This document shows positions 17,848 to 27,772 of a stretch of DNA of 64,000 nucleotides, piece by piece (the first letter of the stretch is position 1; every line of letters begins with the position of its first letter). Source of the DNA: Kribbella steppae (GTDB lineage Bacteria > Actinomycetota > Actinomycetes > Propionibacteriales > Kribbellaceae). The position numbers and the translations under genes were made by a program. The stretch is from positions 186,001 through 250,000 of the forward strand of contig NZ_SLWN01000002.1 in assembly GCF_004342025.1 (NCBI RefSeq), written 5' to 3'. The notes under the pieces were generated by a model. That model had not been told where the DNA came from, did not search any database, and saw nothing but the letters and a program-made list of their open reading frames with translations.

Positions 17848-17888
17848 CGCCCTGTCTCCCGACCGCCCCCGCGAGAAATGAGGCATCC

Positions 17889-19112
17889 ATGAAGCATTCC
17901 CGGATCACGGCGCTCGTCGCGATCAGCGCCGCACTCCTCGGCACGGCCCTCCTGCAGTCCCCCGCCAACGCCCGCCCGGAAACCGCTGCCGCCCCGACGG
18001 CGACGATCTGGGAGGACAACTTCGACGGCCCGGCCGGTCAGGCGCCGGACCAGTCCAAGTGGAGATACGACATCGGCGGCTCCGGCTGGGGCAACAACGA
18101 GCGCCAGTACTACACCAACAGCACCAACAACTCCGCTCTCGACGGCAACGGCAACCTGGTGATCACCGCGCGCCGCGAGAGCGGCGGCCACCAATGCCAC
18201 TACGGCACCTGCGAGTACACGTCGGCCCGGTTGCTCACCGCGCAGACCTTCACCCAGACGTACGGCCGGTTCGAGGCCCGGATCAAGATCCCCAGGACAC
18301 AAGGGATCTGGCCGGCGTTCTGGATGCTCGGCGGCGGCAACTGGCCGAACGACGGCGAGATCGACATCATGGAGAACATCGGCCGCGAGCCCGCGACCGT
18401 GCACGGCACGATCCACGGACCGGGGTACTCCGGTGCCGGTGGCATCGGTGCGGCCTACAACCATCCGAACGGATGGGCGTTCGCCGACGACTTCCACACC
18501 TTCCGGGTCGACTGGGAGGCGAACGCGATCACCTGGTACGTCGACGGGGTCCAGTACCAGCGCCGGACACCGGCCGACCTCGGCGGCAACACCTGGGTCT
18601 TCAACCACCCGTTCTTCATGATCATGAACGTCGCGGTCGGCGGCAACTGGCCGGGCTACCCCGACGGTACGACGGTCCTGCCGCAGACGATGACGATCGA
18701 CTACGTCCGTGTGTCCACCCTGGGCAGCAGCTCAGGCGGTACGCCGATCACCGGGCTGGCCGGCAAGTGCATCGACGTCGCCGCCGCGAACACCGCGGAC
18801 GGGACACCGGTCCAGCTCTACGACTGCAACGGCACCAACGCCCAGCAGTGGACCCGGCCGGGTGACGGCACGATCCGGGCCCTGGGCAAGTGTCTCGACG
18901 TGAACGCGGGATCCGTTGCCGACGGCGCCAAAGTCCAGCTCTGGACCTGCAACGGATCTGCTGCCCAGCAATGGGTTTACAGCTCCGGCCGGGACCTGGT
19001 GAACCCACAGGCCAACAAGTGCCTCGATGTCACCGGCAACAACTCGGCCAACGCAACCCCACTCCAAACCTGGACCTGCACCGGAGCAGCCAACCAGAAG
19101 TGGACCGTCTGA
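17889..19112 (+). CDS. secreted GH16 beta-glucanase (laminarinase-like) with CBM13
   Basis: The 407-residue precursor starts MKHSRITALVAISAALLG with a signal peptide ending near PANA. A GH16 jelly roll follows, with the catalytic motif GEIDIMENIG: Glu157 nucleophile, Asp159 helper and Glu162 acid/base. SRxTxxTFTQTYGRFEARIKIP and FHTFRVDWEANAITWYVDG are typical of beta-1,3-glucanases. A CBM13 trefoil fills the last ~125 residues. ATGAGG lies 6 nt upstream of the ATG. It is transcribed divergently from GH30 and preceded by a LacI-type operator and a long hairpin. The likely substrate is beta-1,3-glucan such as laminarin or fungal wall glucan. Confidence 0.94.
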   Translation: MKHSRITALVAISAALLGTALLQSPANARPETAAAPTATIWEDNFDGPAGQAPDQSKWRYDIGGSGWGNNERQYYTNSTNNSALDGNGNLVITARRESGGHQCHYGTCEYTSARLLTAQTFTQTYGRFEARIKIPRTQGIWPAFWMLGGGNWPNDGEIDIMENIGREPATVHGTIHGPGYSGAGGIGAAYNHPNGWAFADDFHTFRVDWEANAITWYVDGVQYQRRTPADLGGNTWVFNHPFFMIMNVAVGGNWPGYPDGTTVLPQTMTIDYVRVSTLGSSSGGTPITGLAGKCIDVAAANTADGTPVQLYDCNGTNAQQWTRPGDGTIRALGKCLDVNAGSVADGAKVQLWTCNGSAAQQWVYSSGRDLVNPQANKCLDVTGNNSANATPLQTWTCTGAANQKWTV

Positions 19113-19119
19113 CCCAGCC

Positions 19120-19162
19120 TTCCGGAGGATTGGTGCCACCCGGTGGCACCAATCCTCCGGAA
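19120..19162. terminator. very strong bidirectional hairpin between GH16 and ROK genes
   Basis: Arms of 21 nt (19120-19140 and 19142-19162) are perfectly complementary around a single central base, so about 19 bp can stack with a small loop. It lies 7 nt after the GH16 stop and 6 nt before the convergent ROK stop, and can serve both. Confidence 0.9.
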
Positions 19163-19167
19163 AGCGG

Positions 19168-20358
19168 CTATCGCGACGGCACAGCGCCGCCATCGCGGAG
19201 TAATCGCAGTACCGGCAGGGTCGCGGCGCCCAGTGCGACCGCGTCCCTGCCGAGCTCGCACAGCTCGATCGAGACCTGCGCATACGGCTGACGCAACGCG
19301 TGCTCGCCGACAGCCTCGCGCAACCGCGGCAGGTACCGCTCCCCCAGCAGCAGCCCGGCCCACCCGCCGAGCACGATCCGCTCGGGGTTGACCAAGTTCA
19401 CCAGATTCGCGACTCCCGCGGCCAGATACCCGATCGTGTCGTCCACGATCGTTGCCGCGACTTCCGACGTACCGGCGGCGTCGAGCAACTCGACGAAGGC
19501 GACCTCCTCGTCAGTAGTCTCCACAACTCCGCCGGCCTCCCGGTATCGTTCGAGCACCGCCTCGGCGCCGACGTATGCCTCCAGGCATCCGAGCGCTCCA
19601 CACCGGCACCGACGACCGCCGTACGCGATCGTCATATGGCCCCATTCGCCCGCACTGCTGCGAGTTCCGCGATAACTGGAGCCATCGGCAACCAATGCCG
19701 CGCCCACACCGGAGCCGATCAGGGCAACCACCGCATCCGTCGCGCCGCGGCCGGCGCCGAACCACATCTCCGCCTGCCCCAGCATGTTCGCGCCGTTGTC
19801 CACCTGGATCGGAATATCGGTGCCGTCGGCAAGCATCTGCCGCAGCGGTACGGCGTCCCACCCGAGCGTCTGCGCGTCGACGACGGCGTTCCCCTCGACC
19901 ACACCGGCGACCGCGACACCGAGGCCGAGGATCAACTCGGAGCGCACGCCGGACGAGGCGATCACCACCGCAAGCCCTTCCAGCACATGCTTCACGACGA
20001 CCGAGGGCGACGGCGTGTCGATCGGATAGTCCGCCTGAGCGAGCACCTTCATCGCCAGGTCGAACAACTCGACCCGCACCCGTGTCTCGCCGACCTCTGC
20101 GCCGACGACGTACCGGAACGTCGGTGAGACCCGCAGCAGGATGCGCGGCCGGCCGCCCTCGGAGTCGACCGATCCGGCCTCTTCGACGACGCCTTCGGCG
20201 ATCAGCTCGCTGACCAGGTTGCTCACGCTCGCGGCACTCAGCGAGGTCCGGTGACCCAGTTCGTACCGGCTGAGCGGACCGTCCCGGTAGATGGTGGTCA
20301 GCAGCGCCGACCGGTTGGACCGCCGCATGTCGCGCACAGTGGTCCGCCGAACGTCCAT
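19168..20358 (-). CDS. ROK family transcriptional regulator
   Basis: A 396-residue protein with an N-terminal winged helix (SRYELGHRTSLSAASVSNLVSELI) and a ROK domain. The latter includes GLGVAVAGVVEG, the glycine-rich phosphate region IGSGVGAALV, the EWGHM segment and the zinc-binding motif CRCGALGCLEAY. ROK repressors such as NagC, Mlc and XylR respond to sugars or sugar phosphates. It sits between secreted glucanases and the LacI/Opp operon, so regulation of this locus is plausible. The start at 20358 follows GTAGGGGTAG; a longer frame upstream to 20517 lacks support. Confidence 0.9.
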   Translation of the reverse strand: MDVRRTTVRDMRRSNRSALLTTIYRDGPLSRYELGHRTSLSAASVSNLVSELIAEGVVEEAGSVDSEGGRPRILLRVSPTFRYVVGAEVGETRVRVELFDLAMKVLAQADYPIDTPSPSVVVKHVLEGLAVVIASSGVRSELILGLGVAVAGVVEGNAVVDAQTLGWDAVPLRQMLADGTDIPIQVDNGANMLGQAEMWFGAGRGATDAVVALIGSGVGAALVADGSSYRGTRSSAGEWGHMTIAYGGRRCRCGALGCLEAYVGAEAVLERYREAGGVVETTDEEVAFVELLDAAGTSEVAATIVDDTIGYLAAGVANLVNLVNPERIVLGGWAGLLLGERYLPRLREAVGEHALRQPYAQVSIELCELGRDAVALGAATLPVLRLLRDGGAVPSR

Positions 20359-20521
20359 GCCGTCTACCCCTACCTGGTCCGGCCTCAGGCAGGCCGCTCC
20401 CGCAGAGTTCATCACGCCGTACCGCCGCCCGGAAGACTGACCTTCCTCCAGGTCGTGAACTAAGCAGTGATTCGTTACCGTCCCGTGATTGACGGTGACC
20501 GACGCACTCGGCTTCACTTTA

Positions 20522-20546
20522 CGGAACCGCTTCCGAAACCGGTTCC
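20522..20546. promoter_or_regulatory. paired LacI-type operators upstream of the lacI-family gene
   Basis: CGGAACCGCTTCCG (20522-20535) and GAAACCGGTTCC (20535-20546) are adjacent near-palindromes with the central CG and AACCGGTT core common in LacI-family sites. They lie 44 bp before the GTG start of the lacI-type gene, which suggests autoregulation. Confidence 0.6.
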
Positions 20547-20589
20547 GGCCTCAGGTCACGCAGCCCCACCCGCCCGAGGGGAGCAAGCA

Positions 20590-21633
20590 GTGTCGATCAC
20601 CATCGCCGATGTCGCGGCGCGTGCCGGTGTCAGCAAGACGACCGTCTCGCGCGTCCTCAACGGCAAGGGCGAGCTCGACCTGCGGACCGCCGAGCGGGTT
20701 CGTCAGGTGATCGCCGAGCTCGGCTACGTGCCGAGCGCTCGTGCGGTCGGCCTGGCCCGTGGCCGGACCCGGATCGTCGGCATGCTGGTCCCGTCGCTCA
20801 CCTGGCCCTGGATGGGCGAGGTGCTGCAGGGCGCCGTCGACGTGGTCGAGAGTGAGGGTTACGGACTGCTGCTCTTCACCTTCAACCGGGGTGAGGAGTC
20901 GATGCACCAGTTCGCGTCCCAGGTCTCGGCCCAGTCGTTCGACGGCCTGCTGGTGATCGAGCCCGAGGGCACCCTGACCTACATCGAGCAACTGCATGCG
21001 CGCGGCCTGCCGGTGGTCCTGATCGACGACCGCGCCAAGCGCCCTCAGTTCCCGTCCGTCGCCACCACCAACCTGGCCGGCGGTGAGTCCGCCGCCCGGC
21101 ACCTGCTGGAGCTCGGCCGCCACCGGCCGCTGGTGATCACCGGCGTCGAGCGGTTCGGCTGTACCCACGAACGCCTGGACGGCTTCCGCGACACCTATGC
21201 CGAAGCCGGCATCGAGCTCGATCCGAAGCTCGTGTTCGAAGGCGATTTCACCCACGACAGCGGGCGCCGCGGCGTGCAGTACGCGCTCGACCAGCGGCTT
21301 GAGTTCGACGCGATCTTCGCCCACAACGACCTGTCCGCCGGCGGTGCCATCCAGGCCGTCCGGGAGTCCGGGCGGAACGTACCGAACGACGTCTCGGTGG
21401 TCGGGTTCGACGACATCCCGTACGCCGAGCACACCGAGCCGCCGCTGACCACGGTGCATCAGCCGATGCGCCAGATGGGTCAGGCGGCGGCCCGGATGCT
21501 GATGGGGTACTTCGGCGGCACCCCGCTGCCCGAGGACCCCCAAGTGCTGCCGACGACGCTGATCGTCCGCAGCTCAACCGCCCCGAAGGCCGCCACGAGG
21601 ACCAAACCCGCCCCGAGAACCCGGTCCCACTGA
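20590..21633 (+). CDS. LacI family transcriptional regulator
   Basis: The 347-residue regulator has the LacI helix-turn-helix and hinge ([22 protein letters not shown], then [15 protein letters not shown]) and the type-1 periplasmic-fold effector domain with [13 protein letters not shown] and [14 protein letters not shown]. The GTG start at 20590 follows GAGGGGAG. The window order lacI, binding protein, ATPase, two permeases, ATPase, GH1 makes it the probable cellobiose- or beta-glucoside-responsive repressor of the operon. The TGAGAGCGCTTTCA site at 21717 and the site at 17652 are candidate targets. Confidence 0.94.
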   Translation: MSITIADVAARAGVSKTTVSRVLNGKGELDLRTAERVRQVIAELGYVPSARAVGLARGRTRIVGMLVPSLTWPWMGEVLQGAVDVVESEGYGLLLFTFNRGEESMHQFASQVSAQSFDGLLVIEPEGTLTYIEQLHARGLPVVLIDDRAKRPQFPSVATTNLAGGESAARHLLELGRHRPLVITGVERFGCTHERLDGFRDTYAEAGIELDPKLVFEGDFTHDSGRRGVQYALDQRLEFDAIFAHNDLSAGGAIQAVRESGRNVPNDVSVVGFDDIPYAEHTEPPLTTVHQPMRQMGQAAARMLMGYFGGTPLPEDPQVLPTTLIVRSSTAPKAATRTKPAPRTRSH

Positions 21634-21716
21634 GACTCCGGCGGCGGGGCAGCTGCCCCTGTCCCGCCGCCGGTGAACCCCTCGATATCGATCCGTTAAG
21701 GCGTCCGCTCTTCCCA

Positions 21717-21730
21717 TGAGAGCGCTTTCA
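21717..21730. promoter_or_regulatory. LacI-type operator of the sugar import operon
   Basis: TGAGAGCGCTTTCA is a near-perfect 14-bp palindrome with an AGCGCT core, the form recognised by many LacI/GalR repressors. It lies 67 bp upstream of the binding-protein start codon. Confidence 0.78.
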
Positions 21731-21797
21731 CGCCACGATGCAACTCGCTCGCGCGGCTCAGGCGCGAGCATCCGCCAAAAGAACACAGGAGGAACCG

Positions 21798-23480
21798 ATG
21801 CGAGCACGACGCACTGTCGCGCTGGCCCTCACGGGCCTGCTCGCGGCAGCCACCCTGGCTGCCTGTAGTAGCGGGGACGGGAACACCACGAACAGCGGAT
21901 CCAACAGCGCCGCGACGGTGCTGAACGTCGGGATGCCGAACGGCCCGCAGACCGAGAACCACAACCCGTTCCTCGGCTCCTCCTCGGGTGCCTCGCTGGG
22001 GTACCGGTGGATGATCTTCGAGCCGCTGGTGATGATCAACGGCATCAAGCCGACCGAGGCCGGCAAGCCGTGGCTGGCCACCGAGTGGAAGTGGGCCGAC
22101 AACTTCACCAAGCTGTCGCTGACCATCCGCGACGGCGTCAAGTTCTCCGACGGCAAGCCGATGACGGCCGAGGACGTCGCCTACTCGTTCCAGCTGCGCA
22201 AGGACAACGAGGGGCTGAACCAGGACGCCATCCCGTACGGCACCATCGCGGCGTCGGGTAACAAGGTCGACCTGACCTTCACCCGGTCCCAGTTCGTCAA
22301 CCAGAACAAGATCCTGACCGTGTTCGTCGTACCGAAGCACCAGTGGTCGACGCTGAAGGACCCGAGCCAGGACACGCTGAAGAGCCCGATCGGCACCGGG
22401 CCGTACACGGTGAAGTCGTTCACCCCGCAGACGACGACGCTGGTCGTGCGGGACGCGTACTGGCAGGACCTGCCGAAGGTGAAGGAGCTGCGGTACACGT
22501 CGTACAACGACAACAACGCGCAGACCACCGCGCTGGCCAACGGCGCGTCGGAGTGGAGCTTCGTCTTCGTCCCGAACGTGAAGGCCGTCTACCAGGACAA
22601 GGACCCGGAGCACCACAAACTGTGGTTCCCGGCGAACCTCGGCATCCACGGTCTGTGGATCAACACCACCCGCAAGCCGTTCGACAACCCGGCGCTGCGG
22701 CGGGCGATGGACAAGGTGATCAACCGCGACGACATCTTCATGCAGGGTGAGGCCGGCTACTTCTACCCGAAGGTCGAGTCCGTCACCGGTATCCCGACCC
22801 CGGCCGGTGAGTCGTTCATCGCGCCGGACTTCAAGGATAAGAAGCACTCGGTCGACGTCGACGCCGCGAAGAAGGAGCTGACCGACGCCGGCTTCAAGCT
22901 CGAGGGCGACGTACTGAAGGACCCGACCGGCAAGCCGGTGACCATCACGCTGACCGACCCGGCCGGCTGGTCGGACTACATCACCGACCTGGAGATCATC
23001 AAGGACAACCTGTCCACGATCGGGATCAAGGCGACCGTCGACAAGGCCAACCAGGACGCCTGGTTCAAGGCCTTCGACGAGGGCAACTTCGACGCCGGGA
23101 TGCACTGGACCAACGGCGGCGCGACGCCGTACGACATCTACCAGAACATCATGGACGGCAAGATCCTGAAGCCGGTCGGCAAGGGTGGCGTGAGCGGCAA
23201 CTACGGCCGGTTCAACAGCCCGGAGGCGACCAAGGCGCTGGACGAGTACGCCAACGCGACCGATGACGCGACGCGGACCGCGGCGCTGAACACGCTGCAG
23301 AAGATCATGGTCGAGCAGATGCCGGTGGTGCCCACCTCGGCCTCCAACGTCGGCGGTCTCTACAGCACCAAGAACTGGGAGGGCTGGCCGGACGAGCAGA
23401 ACCAGTACGCGCCTGCTCAGCCGACCCAGCAGAACGCGCTGCAGATCGTCCTGAACCTGAAGCCCGCCGGCGCCCAGTGA
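21798..23480 (+). CDS. family 5 extracellular solute-binding lipoprotein
   Basis: The 560-residue precursor has a lipoprotein signal ([26 protein letters not shown]; Cys in the LAAC lipobox). A family 5 binding protein of the DppA/OppA type follows, with [22 protein letters not shown] and [26 protein letters not shown] stands 6 nt before the ATG. Family 5 proteins bind peptides, but some in thermophilic bacteria and archaea bind cellobiose and other beta-glucosides. The adjacent lacI and GH1 genes make an oligosaccharide ligand more likely here. A strong hairpin follows the gene, probably protecting its mRNA for higher expression than the downstream genes. Confidence 0.93.
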   Translation: MRARRTVALALTGLLAAATLAACSSGDGNTTNSGSNSAATVLNVGMPNGPQTENHNPFLGSSSGASLGYRWMIFEPLVMINGIKPTEAGKPWLATEWKWADNFTKLSLTIRDGVKFSDGKPMTAEDVAYSFQLRKDNEGLNQDAIPYGTIAASGNKVDLTFTRSQFVNQNKILTVFVVPKHQWSTLKDPSQDTLKSPIGTGPYTVKSFTPQTTTLVVRDAYWQDLPKVKELRYTSYNDNNAQTTALANGASEWSFVFVPNVKAVYQDKDPEHHKLWFPANLGIHGLWINTTRKPFDNPALRRAMDKVINRDDIFMQGEAGYFYPKVESVTGIPTPAGESFIAPDFKDKKHSVDVDAAKKELTDAGFKLEGDVLKDPTGKPVTITLTDPAGWSDYITDLEIIKDNLSTIGIKATVDKANQDAWFKAFDEGNFDAGMHWTNGGATPYDIYQNIMDGKILKPVGKGGVSGNYGRFNSPEATKALDEYANATDDATRTAALNTLQKIMVEQMPVVPTSASNVGGLYSTKNWEGWPDEQNQYAPAQPTQQNALQIVLNLKPAGAQ

Positions 23481-23487
23481 GGCCGGA

Positions 23488-23521
23488 CCGCGGCGCCGGA
23501 CTCTCCTGTCTGGCGCCGCGG
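23488..23521 (+). promoter_or_regulatory. intercistronic hairpin after the binding-protein gene
   Basis: CCGCGGCGCCGGA and TCTGGCGCCGCGG form a 13-bp stem (one G:U) with an 8-nt loop just after the binding-protein stop and before the first ATPase gene. In importer operons such hairpins usually limit read-through and stabilise the upstream mRNA. Confidence 0.72.
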
Positions 23522-23577
23522 TACCACGATCTCAGCCACCACAGCCGGCGAGCGCAGCGAGCCGTGATTGGAGCTCC

Positions 23578-24618
23578 ATGACGGTGACCGACACCGAGGT
23601 GGTTCTCGAGGCCGAGGGCCTCACCAAGCATTTCCCGGTCCGGCGGGGAGTCCGCGACCTGCTCACCAAGGACCGCAAGGTCGTGCACGCGGTGGACGAC
23701 ATCCGGATCACGTTGCGCCGGGGCCGCGTCACCGCCCTTGTCGGCGAATCCGGCTCGGGCAAGTCGACCGTCGCCCGGCTGCTCGCCCAGCTCTACGGCC
23801 GTACGTCGGGTGACATCCGGCTGCACGGCGAGTCCGTCACCGTGAAGGGCGGCCGCAGGTTCCGGGCGTACTGCCGCCGGGTGCAGATGATCTTCCAGGA
23901 CCCGTTCGCGTCGCTGAACCCGACGCACACCGTCCGGTACCACCTGACCCGCGCGCTGAAGATCCACGGCCGGGCCGGCAACGGTCCGGCCGAGCTCGAG
24001 GAGAACCTCCGCGACCTGCTGCTCCGGGTGCAGCTCACTCCCCCGGAGCGCTACCTGGACAAGTTCCCGCACGAACTCTCCGGCGGTCAGCGTCAGCGGG
24101 TGTCGATCGCCCGCGCGCTCGGCGCCGACCCGGAGGCGCTGCTGGCCGACGAGCCCGTGTCGATGCTGGATGTGTCGATCCGGCTCGGCGTACTGAACCT
24201 GCTGCGGGATCTGAAGGAACGGCTCAACCTCGCCATCCTCTACATCACCCACGACATCGCGTCGGCCCGCTACTTCGCCGACGAGACCCTCGTCATGTAC
24301 GCCGGCCGGATGGTCGAAGGCGGGGACTCGGAGACGGTCACGCAGAACCCGGCCCACCCGTACACCCGGCTGCTGATCGAGAGTGCCCCCGATCCGGACC
24401 GGCTCGACCGGGTCGGCGACGCGCGCGAGGTCCCGGAGGACGAGGGACGCGGCGAACCGCCGAGCCTGATCGCCCCGCCGACCGGCTGCCGGTTCCACCC
24501 GCGCTGCGTCCACGCCATGCCGAAGTGCTCGACCGACCTTCCACCGCGCTTCGACCTGCCCACCAATCACGGTCACTGGGCGGCGTGCTGGCTGTACGAG
24601 GAAGGAGCGGCCAAGTGA
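23578..24618 (+). CDS. Opp/Dpp-type ABC transporter ATPase (DppF-like)
   Basis: A 346-residue ATPase: Walker [10 protein letters not shown] (about residue 59), Q-loop [12 protein letters not shown], signature [15 protein letters not shown], Walker [12 protein letters not shown] and switch His in YITHD. The C-terminal extension contains the oligopeptide/dipeptide ATPase motif [15 protein letters not shown], with cysteines that in relatives bind an iron-sulfur cluster. The TGA overlaps the GTG of the next permease gene. It should form the heterodimeric motor with the second ATPase at 26739. Confidence 0.94.
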   Translation: MTVTDTEVVLEAEGLTKHFPVRRGVRDLLTKDRKVVHAVDDIRITLRRGRVTALVGESGSGKSTVARLLAQLYGRTSGDIRLHGESVTVKGGRRFRAYCRRVQMIFQDPFASLNPTHTVRYHLTRALKIHGRAGNGPAELEENLRDLLLRVQLTPPERYLDKFPHELSGGQRQRVSIARALGADPEALLADEPVSMLDVSIRLGVLNLLRDLKERLNLAILYITHDIASARYFADETLVMYAGRMVEGGDSETVTQNPAHPYTRLLIESAPDPDRLDRVGDAREVPEDEGRGEPPSLIAPPTGCRFHPRCVHAMPKCSTDLPPRFDLPTNHGHWAACWLYEEGAAK

Positions 24619-25594
24619 AGTTCCTCCTGCAGCGCATCGCGTTCTACCTGTTCACCGCGTGGGCCGCACTCACCATCAACTTCTTCATCCCGCGAATGAT
24701 CCCCGGCGACCCGGTCACCTCGCTGATCAACAAGTTCCAGGGCCAGATGAGCACCGAGGCGATCAACTCGCTCTACGTGCTGTTCGGCCTGGACAAGGAT
24801 GCCGGCCTCTGGAGCCAGTACGTCGACTACTGGGGCCAGGTGTTCCGCGGTGACCTCGGCTTGTCGTTCACCTTCTTCCCCACGCCGGTCTCGGAGATCC
24901 TGAGCCAGAGTCTGCCGTGGACGATCGCGCTGGTCGGCATCACCACTTTCGCCAGTTTCATGATCGGTACGTCGCTCGGCGTCGTGGCCGGCTGGCGCCG
25001 CGGCTCCTGGCTGGACGGACTGTTGCCGGTGACAACATTCCTGTCCTCGATCCCGTACTTCTGGCTCGGCCTGCTGGCGATCACGCTGCTGGCCGGCCCG
25101 GACAGCATCTTCCCGTCGTCCGGCGGCTACGAGCCCGGCCTGGTGCCGTCGTGGAACGCCGAGTTCATCCGTAGCGCGATCCAGCACAGCCTGCTGCCGG
25201 CCCTCACGATCCTGATCTCGTCGGTCAGCGGCTGGATCCTGAGCATGCGGAACATGATGGTGACGGTCGCCTCGGAGGACTACATCACCGTTGCCCACGC
25301 CAAGGGTCTGCCCGAGCGCCGGGTGATGGTCAGCTACGCGGCCCGCAACGCGCTGCTGCCGAACGTCTCCGGCTTCGCGTTGTCGCTCGGCTTCATCGTC
25401 GGTGGCACGCTGCTGGTGGAGATCGTCTTCTCCTACCCGGGGATCGGCTACAACCTCTTCCAGGCGGTCGGGGCCAAGGACTACCCGCTGATGCAGGGCA
25501 TCTTCCTGGTCATCACGCTGTCGGTCCTGGTCGCCAACCTGATGGCCGACATCGCCTACCTGCTGCTCGATCCGCGCACCCGGAAGGAGGGCTG

Positions 25595-25595
<1 letters not shown>
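24615..25595 (+). CDS. Opp/Dpp-type ABC permease (DppB-like)
   Basis: The 326-residue permease starts [23 protein letters not shown] at a GTG overlapping the upstream stop (GTGA), with GAAGGAG before it. Six membrane helices are expected. The first helix, RMIPGDPV and the EAA-loop region [24 protein letters not shown] are typical of the DppB group. A longer reading upstream lies inside the ATPase gene and is spurious. The stop overlaps the ATG of the next permease by one base. Confidence 0.94.
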
Positions 25596-26623
<1,028 letters not shown>

Positions 26624-26653
26624 CTGTGCACATTGCCTCGCTACCGCTCGGCG

Positions 26654-26744
26654 GGTCATTGGGCTGGAACTCCCGGCCTTCCCTCGTCGCTCCAGTCGCT
26701 TCGCTCCCTCCGCTCCTCAGTCCAGGCCGGGAGGCCCAATGACC
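26654..26744 (+). promoter_or_regulatory. hairpin element sequestering the SD and start codon of the second ATPase gene
   Basis: GGTCATTGGGC (26654-26664) and CTCCCGGCC (26670-26678) pair with GGCCGGGAG (26725-26733) and GCCCAATGACC (26734-26744), giving 20 bp with a 5-nt bulge. The right arm contains the GGGAGG Shine-Dalgarno sequence and the ATG of the ATPase gene. The loop is a pyrimidine-rich stretch of TCGCTCC-like repeats, resembling small mobile intergenic palindromes. Confidence 0.65.
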
Positions 26745-27743
26745 AGGCCGGTGCTGGAGATCAAGGACTTCTGCGTCGACTACGGTCTCGGCGACGAGGC
26801 GGTGCAGGCGGTTCGCGATGTCACGCTGACGCTGCATCGCGGTGAGGTGCTCGGGCTGGCCGGCGAGAGCGGTAGCGGCAAGTCGACCCTCGCGTACGGC
26901 GTCACGCGACTGCTCCCACCGCCCGGTGTGATCAGCGGCGGCTCGGTCGTCTACCACCCGCCGAGCGGTGATGCGTACGACGTGATGGCCCTGACCGACC
27001 CCGAGTTGCGGGCGTTCCGCTGGGCCGAGACGTCGATCGTGTTCCAGGGCGCGATGAACTCGCTGAACCCGGTGCACAAGGTCTCGACCCAGATGCTCGA
27101 CGTGATCAGGGCGCACGAGCCGCAACTCTCGTCGCAGGCACGGACCGCGCGGGCCCAGGAGATGCTCAAGCTGGTCGGGATCTCGGCCGACCGGATGGAC
27201 GCCTACCCGCATCAGCTGTCCGGCGGGATGCGGCAGCGAGTCATGATCGGGATGGCACTCGTCCTCGAACCGCAGATCGTCATCATGGACGAGCCGACCA
27301 CCGCGCTCGACGTGGTGATGCAACGCCAGATCCTCGCCCAGCTGGTCGAACTGCGCGAGCGGCTCGGGTTCTCGGTTCTCTTCATCACTCACGACCTGTC
27401 GCTGCTGGTCGAGTTCTCCGACCGGATCGCGATCATGTACGGCGGCCGGATCGTGGAGGAGGCGCGATCGGCAGACCTGTACAAGGACTCGCTGCATCCG
27501 TACAGCGAGGGGTTGCTGAAGTCCTTTCCCGCGCTGCGCGGACCGCGGCGAGAGCTGTCCGGGATCCCCGGATCGCCACCCGACCTGCGCGGGATGCCGT
27601 CAGGCTGTTCGTTCCATCCGCGCTGCCCGCACGCGTTCGACCGCTGCTCGGCGGAGATCCCGCTGCTCGGCATCCCGTCGGCGCGTAACGATCCCAGCCG
27701 TTCCGTCGCCTGTTGGCTGCCCGGCCGCGTGCCGGTCGGCTGA
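26739..27743 (+). CDS. Opp/Dpp-type ABC transporter ATPase (DppD-like)
   Basis: A 334-residue ATPase with Walker [11 protein letters not shown]-loop IVFQGAMNSLNP, signature LSGGMRQRVMIGMAL, Walker B IVIMDEPTTALD and FITHD. It ends with the Opp/Dpp C-terminal motif GCSFHPRCPHAFDRC. It completes the importer whose other parts lie directly upstream. Unlike the other genes of the operon it is separated by 115 nt, and its start codon and Shine-Dalgarno sequence lie in the arm of a potential hairpin. Confidence 0.94.
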   Translation: MTRPVLEIKDFCVDYGLGDEAVQAVRDVTLTLHRGEVLGLAGESGSGKSTLAYGVTRLLPPPGVISGGSVVYHPPSGDAYDVMALTDPELRAFRWAETSIVFQGAMNSLNPVHKVSTQMLDVIRAHEPQLSSQARTARAQEMLKLVGISADRMDAYPHQLSGGMRQRVMIGMALVLEPQIVIMDEPTTALDVVMQRQILAQLVELRERLGFSVLFITHDLSLLVEFSDRIAIMYGGRIVEEARSADLYKDSLHPYSEGLLKSFPALRGPRRELSGIPGSPPDLRGMPSGCSFHPRCPHAFDRCSAEIPLLGIPSARNDPSRSVACWLPGRVPVG

Positions 27744-27772
27744 CCCTTACCTCTTACCTCTGAAGGGCGATT

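Larger units (their letters stand above)
17490..17888. other. divergent GH30/GH16 control region
   Basis: These 399 bp between the two secreted-enzyme genes contain an AT-rich patch (17615-17640, likely promoter), a CebR-like LacI operator (17652-17667) and a ~166-nt imperfect hairpin (17682-17847). No protein gene is supported; open frames on both strands simply mirror the inverted repeat. Confidence 0.8.
15140..19112. repeat. three near-identical CBM13-coding segments
   Basis: Segments of about 365 bp encoding CBM13 trefoils lie at about 15140-15510 (in GH18), 15597-15960 (in GH30) and 18745-19110 (in GH16). The first two are direct repeats on the minus strand; the third is inverted relative to them. 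The encoded stretches share long identical runs such as SGRDLVNPQANKCLDVTGNN. This indicates recent domain shuffling or gene conversion and could support recombination. Confidence 0.8.

Noticed and set aside
17687..17886. Two small open frames on opposite strands with similar peptides
   Set aside because: The similarity arises because both read the arms of the same inverted repeat; no ribosome site or family support.
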